This document shows, piece by piece, positions 24,479 to 36,407 of a DNA stretch of 64,000 nucleotides (its first letter is position 1; the number at the start of each line of letters is the position of its first letter). The position numbers were made by a program, and so were the translations under genes. This DNA is from Blepharisma stoltei (Eukaryota > Ciliophora > Heterotrichea > Heterotrichida > Blepharismidae). The stretch is taken from the NCBI GenBank assembly GCA_914767885.1, contig CAJZBQ010000056.1, positions 186,001-250,000 of the forward strand. The letters are read 5' to 3'. Below the pieces are notes generated by a model. It was not told the origin of the DNA. It did no database searches and worked only from the letters and a program-made list of their open reading frames with translations.

Positions 24479-25030
24479 ATTTCTTTATCGAAGCTAATAC
24501 ATTTATTTTGTTTTGTTGACTAATTTATTAATATTGTTTTTTACATAAACAATTTTTCGTTTTTAATACGATTATTAACTCCCTTAACTATAATAACAAA
24601 TTTTATTAATTGCTATTATTAATAATAAATTATAAATTAATCAGTATGCATTTTCATATAAAATTTATTTTAAAATAAATTATTAATATTTTTTTTCATA
24701 TTAAAATTAATTTAAAGTATTATTCATATTAAAATTAAAGTATTTAAAAATATCAGAAGCCCACGAACTATTAAATTTGATAGATTAAGGTCTCATCAAG
24801 AAATCAGAAATATATAAAATTTATCTTGTTTAGATTTATAAGACTAACGGCTAGCAAAATTTCCAAATGAAAACAAAAGAATGATGTCTATATTTAAAAA
24901 AACCCTCAATTAATTATATAATTTCTATAATCTTCTCCATCAAGCAGCTTTCTTTTATCCGGCTTATCCAATTTGCTTAATCAGCATCAATTAGCGTTGT
25001 ATTTTTGGTCCACGTTTATATTTTTTTTTA
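24479..25030. other. AT-rich divergent intergenic region
   Basis: About 550 bp between two divergent genes, nearly all A/T with direct repeats of ATATTAAAATTAA near 24690-24740. Must hold both promoters; no motif is distinguishable. Confidence 0.5.
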
Positions 25031-28000
25031 ATGGATAATACATCTATCCGTGAAGAAGTCTTAGCTGAGCTTAACTTATGCAGGGCAAACCCTAAGTCTT
25101 ACGCCACTATAGTTGCAGGTATTCTTGACCTCTTCAAGGGCAATGAAATCCACAAGCCAGGTGAAATCCCTCTTGAAACCCAAGAAGGTCCAGCTGCAGT
25201 CCAAGAATGCATCAAGCGTCTCCGTTCAATCAAGCCAATCGCTCCATTAAGCCTTTCTGAAGGAATGTCTAAAGCCGCACAAGACCATTGCAATGATTTA
25301 GGTCCTCAAGGTATTATAGGACATGATGGCACAGATGGCTCAACAGCAGAATCTAGAATTGAAAGATATGGAGAATGGGATGTCACTTCAGGCGAAAATT
25401 GTGACTTTGGGAATGACAGAGCTAGAGATATCGTGGTCTCTTTGCTTGTAGACGATGGAGTTCCTGGCAGAGGACACAGAGAAAACATATTAAACCCAGA
25501 TTTTAAGGTGGTCGGAATTGGCTTTGGGCCTCATGCACAATATAAATATATGTGCACTATAGATTTCGCTGGAGGATTCACAGAAAGTGCTAATTCTGGA
25601 GCAAAACCGAAAAATGAGCCAAAAGGGAAAGCAGGGAATCAGCCAAAAGGTCAAGGAAAAAACCAACAAGGACTTGGGCCTTATTTGATGCCTGCTGTCT
25701 GCTCTCAGGTTATTGACGAAATTAATGCAGCCAGAACCAACCCAAAAGCTTATGCTGACAATGTAGCAGCCGTTTTAAAGCTTCTTACTCCCCCCCCTCC
25801 GTGAGTGAACAAAAAAATTTTGTTCACTCACGGAGGGGGGTTAATTTTTTTTTTAAAAAAATTTATATATAAATTTTATAAAAAATATTTTTTTCGAAAT
25901 TTAAAAAAATCCTAATTCGCAAAAATTGGAAGGTAAATATTAATTCAATTTGCAAAATTTATGTTTTAAAAAGCAATTCGGATAAAAATAAACAGAATTA
26001 GCTCTAGATTTCATTATAATAATTATCATTTATGTATCAATTTTTTTTCCATAAAAATTTTTCTATTAAAAAATTTTTGTTCACTCACGGAGGGTGGGTT
26101 TTTGGACAAAAAATAGGGATTTTTCTAATGGTTTTGTTCACTCACGGAGGGGGGGAGTTAGAGGAAATGAAATCCATAAGCCAGGAGAAACTCCAATAGA
26201 AACCCAAGAAGGTGCAGTCCCTATCCAAGAATGCATAAAAAGACTAAAAGCCATGAAACCAATCGGCCCACTCGAGCTTTCTGTCGGCATGTCAAAAGCA
26301 GCCCAAGACCATTGTGACGACTTAGGCCCACAAGGCATTACAGGACATAATGGCACAGATGGCTCCACAATGGAATCCCGCATTGAAAGATATGGGGAAT
26401 GGGACGTCACTGTAGGTGAAAACTGTGATTTTGGCAATGACCAAGCTAGAGATATAGTCGTTTCTTTACTTATAGATGATGGAGTTACTGGAAGAGGACA
26501 CAGAGAAAACATTTTGAACCCTGATTTTAAGGTAGCTGGTGTTGGGTTTGGCAGCCACGCACAGTTTAATCATATGTGCACTATTGATTTTGCAGGAGGG
26601 TTTACTGAGTCTGCAGATCAACCTGAAAGAAAAGCACCTGGAGCTTCACAGCCAAGTGGAAAAAATCAGCCAGGAGGTTCACAAGCTAAGCCTCAAGCTA
26701 AAGGAAAACCAGGGGAAGTCACTTATCCTCCAATTTACCAAGAAGTTATTGATGAGCTTAATTTATGCAGAACTAACCCTAAGAACTACGCAAATGTGGT
26801 AGCTGAAATTTTGAAGTTTTATAAAGGCAAAGAAATCCATAAACCAGGAGAAATTCCAATAGAAACCCAAGAAGGAACAGCCCCTGTACAAGAAGTCATT
26901 AAAAGACTAAAAGCTATGAAGCCAATAGGCCCACTTACATTATCATTAGGTGTTAGTTGGGCAGCACAAGACCATTGTGATGATTTAGGACCAAAAGGAG
27001 AAACGGGCCATGATGGAACTGATGGGTCAACCATGGAAGGAAGAATAGAAAGGTATGGAGAATGGGACGTCACTGTAGGAGAAAACTGTGATTTTGGAAA
27101 CAACAATGCAAGGGATATTGTATGATATTTTTATTGAATTTTAATTATTAATTTTTTAATAAATTGGTATAATAAAGCTTCATTTTTATATAAAATAGCA
27201 TAGTTTCTTTATTAATTGATGATGGAGTCCAAGGCAGAGGACACAGAGAAAATATTTTAAATCCTGCCTATAAAGTAGCTGGAGTCGGCTTTGGCTATCA
27301 CAAAGAATTCAATCACATGTGCACTATTGATTTCGCTGGAGGATTCGAAGAAAAAGGAAATCTTCAGCCAAGAGATCCTGTATCCTCTCCAGAAGAATCC
27401 AAAAATCAAGGAGGAAAGCCAGCTCAAGCCAAAGGAGACACCCAGCCTTCAGAATACCTTGAATTAATTCAAGAAGTTATCAACGAAATCAACGTCGTCA
27501 GGACCAATCCTAAAGCCTACGTAGATGTCGTCAATAATTTCTTAAAATTCTACAAAGGCAATGAGATCCGTAAGCCAGGAGAAACCCCTATAATAACCCA
27601 AGAAGGCCCAGCAGCAGTCCAAGACTGTCTTAAAAGACTTAGAGCAATGAAGCCAATCCCACCAATTGAGCTTTCTTATGGTCTCTCATTAGCAGCCCAA
27701 GACCATTGTGAAGATATCGGTCCACAAGGAGCTACAGGCCATGATGGGACTAATGGCTCTACCACAGAATCCCGCATAGAAAACCATGGGGATTGGGACG
27801 TAACCATTGGAGAAAACATCGATTTTGGGAACAATAATGCCACTGACATTGTAGTTTCTTGGCTTATTGATGACGGAGTACCAGGAAGAGGCCACAGAGA
27901 AAATATTTTAAATCCTGCCTATAAAGTAGCTGGGGTAGGGTTTGGAAGCCATACAGAGTTTGGGTATGTCTGCACTATTGATTTTGCAGGAGGGTTTAGA

Positions 28001-29828
28001 GAAGACCCTAATCAAGCACCTCCTAAAGGAAGCGCTGGGAAAGGAAAAGCTTCTGAAGAAACAAAACAGTCACCAGGAAAACCGACGAAAGGACAAGCTG
28101 ATAGCCCAGCTAAAGGAGGACAGACTGCTCCAGGAAAAGGAGGACAGACTGCTCCAGGAAAAGGAGAAAGCCAACCTGATAATCCAGCCCTATTACAAGA
28201 AGTTGTTGATGAAATTAATGCGTGCAGAACTAATCCAAAAGCTTATGCAGATGCGGTAGCTGATATACTGAAGTTTTATAAAGGGAAAATGCTGACAAGG
28301 CCTGGAGAAACTCCAATTGAAACTCAAGAAGGCCCAGCTCCTGTGCAAGAGGTCATTAAAAGACTTAAAGCGATGAACCCAATAGGCCCAATAGAACTAA
28401 GCGATGATATGAGCAAGGCAGCTAAAGACCATTGCGATGATTTAGGACCAAAAGGAGAAACTGGCCATGATGGCACTGATGGATCTACAGCCGAATCCCG
28501 CTTACTCTATTGGAAAATAATTAATTAAAATATTAAAAATAATTAATAACTATAGAAAAAACAGCTAATTTACTGAGAAGAGGTTAGAAAGATATGGAGA
28601 TTGGGATGTTACTATTGGTGAAAACATTGATTTCGGGAACAATAATGCGAGAGATATTGTAGTTTCTTTATTAATTGATGATGGAGTACCTGGAAGAGGA
28701 CATAGAGAAAATATTTTAAATCCTGCTTATAAAGTTGCGGGAGTTGGCTTTGGAAATCATACAGAATATGGCCAGATGTGCACAATTGATTTTGCAGGTG
28801 GGTTTGTTGGGAAGCAATCCCCTGCAAAAGGAGGGCAAGCAGCTAAAGGAAAAGAGCCTCTAGCAGCTAAAGGAAAAGAACCTCCAGCGCCGAAAGGCAA
28901 AGAAGCCCCAGCACCTAAAGGCAAAGAAGCTTCTGCACCTAAAGGCAAAGAAGCCCCTGCGCCTAAAGGTAAAGAGCCAGCAAAGGGTAAAGATGCCAAA
29001 GGCAAAGACCCTCGCTCAGGCACAGCAAAAGGTAAATCTCCAAACTCTTCTATCCCTGAAGGAGTCACCTTGACTCCTGACGAAATTGAGGAAGTCAAGC
29101 AAGCCTTCGATCTATTTGACTTACTCTACCTCCTTTAAATTGGAAATAAAATAAGAAAACTAATCCTTGAGATTAGAATATAGTTTTTTTTTTTTTAGTT
29201 TAAAAATAAATTTATATGTAAATCCCTTTAGCACCTAATTTAATGTCTCAATAATCAAAAATTTGTATATTTTCATAGTGCAGAAAGACTATTTAGCACT
29301 TTTAAACGATAAATTTCATAAATTAATATTTTATAAAAAGGTTAAAAAATTTTATATAATGCTTTAAATGAAAATTTAATATAAATCAAATCCCTTTAAA
29401 TGAACAGATTTTTTTGTTTCTACTTATAGTGATGGATGGAGTTAGATGGTTCAGGCACCATTGATCCTAGAGAAATTTCAGCCGCCCTGGCCTCAATGGA
29501 AGACGAAAGAGATACCACAATGTTCAGGCTATTAGGAGGAATTGAAGAATTAGGAGCAGCCATCACCTTTGAAGACTTTTTACTGCATATTAATGACCGC
29601 TTAGGAAACAGAAACTCAAAAGAAGGAGTTCAAAAAATTTTTGACTTATTCGATTCTGATGGATCTGGAAGAATTAGCGTCAAAAACTTCGCAAAAGTGT
29701 TGAGAGAGCTGGGAGACACTATGACTGATGAAGAAATTAAGGAAACGATTGCTAAGGTTTCTTCAGATGGAGTTTCTATGACAGTCGATGACTTTTATAA
29801 CGTCATGACTAAAAGGAATTACGCTTAA
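25031..29828 (+). CDS. Five CAP (SCP/PR-1) domains fused to C-terminal EF hands
   Basis: 1313 aa after removal of four IESs; exactly divisible by three. Five ~190-aa CAP domains each begin like EINACRTNPKAYAD and contain KAAQDHC.DLGP.G.TGHDGTDGST, GEN.DFGN, GRGHRENILNP and CTIDFAGGF. These hold the conserved His/Glu pairs of the CAP cavity. Domains are separated by Lys/Pro/Ala/Gly-rich linkers, the last with repeats of PAPKGKEA. The C-terminal ~150 aa are calmodulin/centrin-like: EF1 loop DLDGSGTIDPRE, EF3 loop DSDGSGRISVKN, with two degenerate hands. No signal peptide is seen, unlike most CAP proteins, so a cytosolic or cortical calcium-responsive role is possible (inference). Confidence 0.88.
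25786..26158. mobile_element. C-run MITE in CAP gene (reference copy)
   Basis: 373 bp. The flanking frame is unambiguous: removal turns AAVLKL + LRGNEIHKPGE into the same motif as the four sister domains. This proves excision leaves a single TA. Confidence 0.95.
27121..27200. other. 80-bp IES in CAP gene
   Basis: TA-bounded; joins ARDIV to VSLLIDDGV exactly as in paralogous domains that lack an IES here. Confidence 0.95.
28503..28584. other. 82-bp IES in CAP gene
   Basis: TACTCTATTGG...GAAGAGGTTA; joins AESRL to ERYGDWDVT as in sister domains. Confidence 0.94.
29122..29442. mobile_element. 321-bp IES in EF-hand region
   Basis: TA-bounded; the left end TACTCTACCTCCTTTAAATTGG resembles the second C-run family. 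Removal joins FDLFDL to DGSGTID, completing an EF-hand loop. Confidence 0.92.
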
Positions 29829-30010
29829 TTTAAATAAAAATAATAAAAACAAAAAAGAATTTAATATTTGGATAAAAATAATGCAGCAACAATTGTCTTC
29901 AGCTCAGAATAGTTGATTATTCTTTTTTCTGTCATTTAAGTATATAACTTCCTTAGATGGCGAATTATAAATGACTGCTCCTTGTCTTAATAAGCGAGTT
30001 TAGATTGTAA
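29829..30010. other. Short intergenic spacer
   Basis: 182 bp, AT-rich; presumed 3' flank and promoter of the next gene. Confidence 0.5.
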
Positions 30011-31327
30011 ATGGAACATAACGATGATTATAAAATTACACAAAGGACTTATTCAAGTTTTCGTAACCAAACTCCATCAAAGAAAACTTCCCCTTTCATA
30101 AAAATACGAAATGAAGAAAGATTATATTGAGTAAGCGAAGGCAAAGAAATGTATCAAGCTCTCTTAATCTACTTATTTTAATAGCGAATTATATTTATTT
30201 TTAAGGCTTTTTAGATAAATTTATTTTTATGAAAATGTTTTTGATTTTATAGAAGTTATAATAGTGACTATAAAAATATAATAAATTATATCATTTTATT
30301 AGGAGCTTATTTTAAAAGTGCCAATTAGTTATAATTCTATTTTAAGATATACGCTTATATACTGTAAAATCACAAAGATTTTGATAAGAAGAAAAGCCAA
30401 AAATAATAATAAAAAAGAAAAATATCTATAGATTGCTTTTAATGAGAAGCGTTAGAACAACGACGATATAATTCTCAAATAAAAGCCTTAGAGAATCGGC
30501 TAAACCATTTGCAAAAAGAAGAAGAAAAAACATCAAAAATTATGAATCAAGCCAAAAAGCGTGCAGAATCTTTGCAAATGCAAAGGGAACAACGACAATC
30601 TGTAACTTTCATCTAGGCAATTCGAGAAAAAGAATTATGGAAGCAACGCCATAAACAAGAAATAGATTTAATGCGAGCTAAACATTGGCAAGAAAGAGAA
30701 GAACACAAAAGTAATTTGGAATCCAAAATTGAAAAAATTTTGCAAGAAAAAAAAGAAATTGTTAATAAAGTCAAAACAAATCGAAGTTTTTCTAATTTTA
30801 GATCAGAAAATCGATCAGAGCGAAAAAGTGACAATATTTTTTGTACTTCACCATTATCTAATAGATCAAACAGATCTTTATCATTTAAAAAATTGCCTGA
30901 GCAACAAAGCCATATAAAAATTAAAACGAAAAAAGCTGAAAATGAAAGACTATTAAATAAGTTAAGGGAATTAGAAATGAAAGAAAAAGAAATGATTGAA
31001 AATTTAAAAAATGCCTATAATCAGCAAAAAGAGGTTTTTAATGAGCTAGAAAAGGTTGCAGAAGAAAGCAGGAAGCCAATTAAATTATCTGATAGGTTTG
31101 GGACGAGAAAAAATTCGAAGTATAGAAAAAGCCCGAGGATCGGCTCCACACGGGAACGATTTTCCACGTGTGGAGCCATTTTTCCACAAGTGAGAATCCT
31201 GATTTCCACGTGTGAAAAAATCGCTCCACACGTGGAAAATCGTTCCCGTGTGGGGCCGATTCTCTGGCAATTATTATATGTATTTATGAGAGTTTCGAAA
31301 GAAATGATGCAAAAAATGATGATATAG
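30011..31327 (+). CDS. Coiled-coil protein, unknown function
   Basis: 285 aa after removing IESs 30165-30452 and 31121-31276 and a 15-nt intron; divisible by three. Starts MEHNDDYKITQRTYSSF. The middle is Arg/Lys/Glu/Gln coiled coil (ALEQRRYNSQIKALENRL ... QKEEEKTSKIMNQAKKRAE), then a Ser-rich stretch (SNRSNRSLSFK). It may be a cytoskeletal or basal-body component; no family assigned. Confidence 0.65.
30165..30452. other. 288-bp IES
   Basis: TA-bounded; joins EMYQALL to EQRRYNSQ. AT-rich with several stops. Confidence 0.78.
30602..30616 (+). other. 15-nt intron
   Basis: GTAACTTTCATCTAG; skips an in-frame TAG and joins REQRQS to AIREKELW. Confidence 0.85.
31121..31276. other. 156-bp palindromic IES
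   Basis: Arms GGATCGGCTCCACACGGGAACG... return inverted to 31260. Length is a multiple of three without stops, so the uncut frame also reads through. TA-bounded removal gives SKY-VFMRVSKE. Confidence 0.75.
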
Positions 31328-31590
31328 TACACATTTATAATTTAATAAACAAATAGTGGCATTTTGTTTGAAATCAAACTTTAAGCATGCTGGTCTTCAT
31401 TTGTCTAATAATAATTTAAATAATTAATATATTTTTTTTTTATAAAATAATCCATTCGTGATTGATGCAAAGTAGATTCATGCGCTCTTCAAGATTGAGC
31501 GTCACAGAGTTTGGATGGGTCTTGAGGAAACTTTTAGAGCATTCTAAATTAGTATGCAATTAATTTAAGAAATTATAATTTAGCAAATTA
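31328..31590. other. Intergenic between convergent genes
   Basis: About 260 bp, AT-rich; no feature seen. Confidence 0.4.
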
Positions 31591-34500
31591 TTATTTCATT
31601 GAAGGTTCTATCTTAATCCCATGAGCATAGAACTCTCCTTTATAGAATGCAAGTTTTCCTCTCAAATAAACTGCTTCAACCTCTCCAGCCAATTTTTTTC
31701 CTGACTCCCCCCCAAATCCTTGATCGAACGATTGACTGTAAAAATTCCTAAAAAATTGGGGAAAATTAACCCCCATCCTTGATCGAACGATTTTCATATC
31801 ATGAAATTTTTATATATATAAAAATAGATTAGTGATCAAAAGCTTGGGAAGATGTACATAATGAAGTTGTTTTCAGAGCTTTAAGACGACAGAAAGCTAC
31901 GGAATCAACCATCCGAAGTGATTTAGTCATCAACCTAGGCTTAAAAAAACTCAATAATCTAAAAAATAGAGATTCTTTTAAAAATTTAAAACAAAAAAAT
32001 TTTAATTCAATAAGAAACAAATTTAAAATTTATACAGTTTAAAAGGGTAACTAATAAATAAAAATATTAAAAAATTGGTATTTTATGAAATTAATTCAAT
32101 TTTTTGCTGTAAAAATAATTATTAAATACTCTTAACCCTCTTATTTAAAAGCAAATAAAAAAAAAATATATATATAAATTTTTTCCCAAAAAAATTGTTT
32201 TAACCCCCATCCTTGATCGAACGATGGCGAGTCGTTCGATCAAGGATGGGGGGGAGTGAGTAAATACAATTTTCAGGATATTTTGAATAATTTTCTCTAA
32301 ATTCTTTTATCTCTCTAGGTTTTCATAACACAAAATCAGCATGCTTCCCAACAGCAATAGACCCTTTGTACTTTTCAATTCCTAGTAGCTTCGCTTGATT
32401 CCAGCTCATTCATTTCGCAATTTTCACAGCCCATTTTCCTTCATTTTGGGATTTTTTCTTCATCAATACGCTCCAAACAGCTTGCAATGAAAATCCCAAG
32501 CAATTGACCCCAGGTAAAGCTCTTCTAAATTGGCCAAGTTCCATCATTTTATAATTTGGATGAATAGGATTATGATTAGATGAGATGATGTCAATTTTAT
32601 CTTGTTTCAGATATTTTAGACGCATGTTATTCCTACTGAATTTTGGCTAGTGCGACATTTCCTCAGGAATATTTGGTGAATTTTTTTCCTTGTAGGATAT
32701 TTAATAACCTTTTTTCGAATAAATGTCTCACAAGGAAAAAATATCGATCAATTGTCTACGAGTAAAATTACATAGAAAAAGTCCTAATCGAAATGACATG
32801 TAGCCATATTTTACCAGAAATTTTTGATTATTTTGGTTTCTAATAGGTGGAAAGGTTTTAAATCTTGTATCTTTATCAGGGATATTTTCACTTGAAAAAT
32901 ATATTATTTTCTCTATCAATAATTCCTAAAATTATTTTATTTATTTATTTAAAATTACTAACTCCCCCCCCCTCCGTGAGTGAACAAAAAAATTTTGTTC
33001 ACTCACGGGGGGGGTTAATTTTTTTTTTTTTTAAATTTATATATAAATTTTTATAAAAAATTTTTTTTTCGAAATTTAAAAAAACCCTAATTCGCAAAAA
33101 TTGGAAAGCAAATATTAATTCAATTTGCAAAAATTTATGTTTTAAAAAGCAATTCGGATAAAAATAAACAGAATTAGCTCTAGATTTCATTATAATAATT
33201 ATCATTTATATATCAATTTTTTTTCTAAAAAAATTTTTGTTCACTCACGGAGGGTGGGTTTTTGGGCAAAAAATAGGGATTTTTCTAATGGTTTTGTTCA
33301 CTCACGGAGGGGGGGGGAGTAAATAATTTCTATAATATAAGTCAAATGTGCCTAAAATGATATAAATAATGAGGACAAGTTTCTATAGTAACATTGCTTA
33401 AAATTTCTTTTACATTTATAAGTCTCTGAAAAGAATCCGCACACGATAAATTTGAAAAATGAAGCGGATGATTTCCATTATAAACTTCTAAAATCTTATC
33501 AATTCCTGCAATTTCACAATTCGTAGGAACGTTAAGATAATAAATTTGATAGTTCTGTTCATCATATTTTGGCGATTCCAACATCTGCAGGCTGGGAGGT
33601 CTAAATAAATCTAATTTTGAATTTCTTCTAGTAGAATGTTTATCAAGCTCTAAAGACTTGCACTTGGTTACTGAATTTTCGTCTGAAAAATCAGTGCTTT
33701 CATAGCTATAAGAATCAAGCTCAGCCCTTGTCAATTCTTCATAACATTCGCTATTTGTTGATTCTTTTCTGCAGGATTTAATTTCTTCGATTATTTCGTC
33801 TCCACTAGAATTTGAGTCGCATACATTTATGTCCATATCAACTGCTACCAAAAAGTGGTCAATACTTTTAAGTCTATTTCGAAAGTCAGACCTTTTTTCT
33901 ATTGGTTCTGTCCTAAAAGGAGATGCTACATGCAGCATTCTGTCATTTGTTAACGCATAATTATAATCAAATATGGCGATGTTTGATTTCTCTGGTCTTT
34001 CGACTAAATTCTTGTCATAAAAATTATGATTATGAGATTTGGCTTCATCTAGGTAATCTGATAAGGAAATAGCATTCCTAATATGTATATTATATGACTC
34101 CTGTCCTTTAAAAATCTAATTTCTGGGAGTGTATCTCCAATCCCAGGCAGTGAAAACTAGACTTTAAGCGTGCTACACGGATGCAAGTTGTTAAATCCGA
34201 GATCTAAAAGGATAACTGCGGAAATCCGAACTTATAGGGCTTAGAGGACAGTCTTGATAGCAAGATGGTGTCCAACATTTTTGGTGAGCAAGTTTTTTGA
34301 ATTCGGGATGGATACGGCAGGATGCTGCATTGAAAAATAAGTGTATTAAGTTAATTAAGTAACTTAACGCACAATCAACAATAACTGGCATGCCAAGCAA
34401 CTCTATTTCTCTGAAAAGTCTTTTAACATCTTTAACCTTATCAACATCTTTACTTTGAGGGTTCAAATATGTCTTTACTGCTAAAAATTGGCCATTTTTT

Positions 34501-34937
34501 TTATCCACAGAATTTAAATCAGAAAAATCTTGAATTCGGGCTAAAAATCCTAAATCGCAAAATAAATTTCCGTTGTAGTCTTCAATAAGTCCGAAGAAAT
34601 TTTTTTCAATACAGGTGAAGGTTACACCTCCAGAAATCGCATTTTTTGTGCCATTTTCGCAACCTTCTCAGTCACCATTGAGTTTAACATTGGAGTCTAT
34701 CAATCCTGGCAGTAAGTAAGAATCTTCATAATAAAAAATAGTGAGACTTGGATAAAGTAGTTTAATATTTGCGAACTAGGTAAAAATTACAGATAGAGGC
34801 TGAGATAAGACTTGAATATCCTCGATTATAGAGCCATTAACTGTTATTAAGGCTGGAACGGGAAAGGAAAGGCTGAGTAAAGATTACTTTTCAAGAATTG
34901 TATTTTCACAATAAACTGCCCATTCATCTGTTTCCAT
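31591..34937 (-). CDS. Allantoinase/dihydroorotase-like amidohydrolase, predicted pseudoenzyme
   Basis: 608 aa after removing four IESs and two 15-nt introns; exactly divisible by three. The fold markers are clear: YLLPGLID (beta-strand before the HxH), FLAVKTYLNPQ, IETCPHYLY, FPPIRNQ, MSWNQAKLLGI, GSIAVGKHADFVLW, and VEAVYLRGKLAFYKG. The metal ligands are replaced. HxH is S-N-V-K (LIDSNVKLN). The later His positions read VIVDCA and HFSNLS. The catalytic Asp of SSDH is Asn (SSNHNP). Only the Lys is kept. An acidic, Ser-rich insert of ~120 aa (around SNSSGDEIIEEIK) is not found in allantoinases. It probably keeps the fold without hydrolase activity, as in CRMP-type proteins (inference). Confidence 0.8.
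31702..32256. mobile_element. 555-bp C-run IES flanked by TGA/TCA, not TA
   Basis: Ends TGACTCCCCCCC / GGGGGGAGTGA, followed inside by ATCCTTGATCGAACGA (both ends, plus an internal hairpin near 32205-32250). Removing it with one TGA copy joins NCIYS to GKKLAGEVEA. Confidence 0.83.
32619..32813. other. 195-bp IES
   Basis: TA within a longer direct repeat TAAAATAT; joins NQKFLVK to YLKQDKIDII. Confidence 0.85.
32902..33362. mobile_element. 461-bp IES containing a nested MITE
   Basis: TA-bounded; joins CPHYLY to FSSENIPD. Without the inner MITE it would be about 100 bp. Confidence 0.8.
32960..33319. mobile_element. C-run MITE (GAGTGAAC subtype) inside another IES
   Basis: 360 bp; closest in sequence to the copy at 25786 (shared ATTCGCAAAAATTGG and GCAATTCGGATAAAAATAAA). 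Confidence 0.9.
34088..34366. other. 279-bp IES
   Basis: TA pair chosen by frame; joins PVIVDCAL to HIRNAISLSDYL. Neighbouring TA pairs are possible. Confidence 0.65.
34776..34790 (-). other. 15-nt intron
   Basis: Minus-strand GTAATTTTTACCTAG. Confidence 0.82.
34873..34887 (-). other. 15-nt intron
   Basis: Minus-strand GTAATCTTTACTCAG, 17 codons after the ATG. Confidence 0.82.
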
Positions 34938-35418
34938 TTCTGTTTTTTAAAAATTTGCAAATTTTTAGGATAGTTTGATAGCTGTTTTGAAATGAAACGT
35001 ATAAGTTCATGCAAAAAAATTGGGGAAGATTTAAATAGGATAATTTATGTATCTGATGAAAATTAATTAATAAATTACTTAAGTTTTTGCCATATAAATA
35101 ACTATTGTTTTCGTAACTGAAGTAAAGTGTTTTGGTATTTCTATTTATTTGTGCGACCTCATAAGTGCTTTATCTGCGCAAATAAAGTTTTTCGCGATTT
35201 ATAATGAATATATAATTTATTATTTTATATCAGAAATTTTTTAAAATTAAAATGTTTTTTATTGGGCGTAGATTTTTGATTAAAACTTTACTATGGTTTT
35301 TATTATTCTATAACAAGTTTTGCTTATAAAGTTAAGTATAAAATATCAATTTCAAAAAGAATTTTGCAAATATTAGATAGGTTACACTACATATTTAAGA
35401 TCCTCTACTTTTACATTT

Positions 35419-35815
35419 GGCATTCTGTGCGGTACCCGCCTAATTACTCCTCCCTGCAAATCTTCCCTAGCAAAGTCGGTCGAAGATCTTTTACTGGAGG
35501 GACTCACGATAAATGATGTCTAATTTGCCCTTATACGATTCGGGGCAAACAAACGTAGCAACTTGAGCAATGAAATCACCCCTGATCTATTTCAGGCGTC
35601 CAATAGCTGAGTACTGCTGACAAAAGAAGTCATAAGTAATTGCCCATTGGATCTGATCACAAAGAAACGGGCTCGTGCTTGAATCCCTCGCCTTGGACGT
35701 CATATTTTTCTGGGCTAATTTATTTATCCAAAAACCATGCCAGGATACACATGATTAACAATCACAAGAGAGGGCAGATCGGAAGTCCAACGCCATTTTA
35801 CGTATTTTTACATTT
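35419..35815 (-). mobile_element. GC-rich retroposon-like insertion (minus orientation)
   Basis: Flanked by TTTTACATTT at 35409-35418 and 35806-35815. On the minus strand it starts with AAAATGGCG, like the element at 9467-9960. No ORF of note. Intergenic. Confidence 0.65.
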
Positions 35816-35918
35816 TTCAAGTACATAAAAGTAGGATTGCAATATGCAGCCTAGGTCTATTAATATCAATTCTATTACAATAAATAGCCTATAGCTTTTT
35901 CTATTTAATATAACAAAT

Positions 35919-36243
35919 ATGATTAAGGTTTCTAATCTAGGTCATTCTATTGAATTAAATATAAATTTATGAAAAATCCAATTTAATTTTCTTCATATAC
36001 CCATAGACTTCATATATGATTATTTCTCTCAAAATATATTACTAGACCCTAAAAATTATATAGGGTTTTCCCCTATATAGTGCTATGGATTCTTCCGGAA
36101 TCCTTTGGTTGGTGGAAACAACAAGTGAGTTAGTCCGACCAACGTACTGAGTTGGTTCCACCAACTATTGGATTCAGGACTAATTCACAGCCCTTACAGG
36201 GCTATATAGGGAAAAACCTTATACCTTTTTAAAAAACTTTTAA
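35919..36243 (+). CDS. Possible small gene split by a palindromic IES
   Basis: ATG 35919 opens a frame (TGA as Trp) of ~46 codons (MIKVSNLGHSIELNINLW...), interrupted at 36057 by a palindromic segment. Removal would continue NY-TFLKNF to TAA. No homology recognised; may be chance. Confidence 0.25.
36057..36219. repeat. Palindromic IES-like element
   Basis: TATATAGGGTTTTCCCCTATATAG at the left returns inverted (CTATATAGGGAAAAACC) at the right. Inside, a second inverted pair (GGTTGGTGGAA / TTCCACCAAC). TA-bounded like other IESs. Confidence 0.65.
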
Positions 36244-36407
36244 TAATGATACTTAAAGTGTTTTAAATCTCTTTCTAAACTAAAAATATGCTAGAAGCAA
36301 TCAACAAAAAAGCAGAAATAAATAATTCAAATAGATCCTTCAGCCTTATAAAATAAAATTTTAAAATTAGCTATCAAATACTCATTACTCAGGCTAAATT
36401 TATAAAT

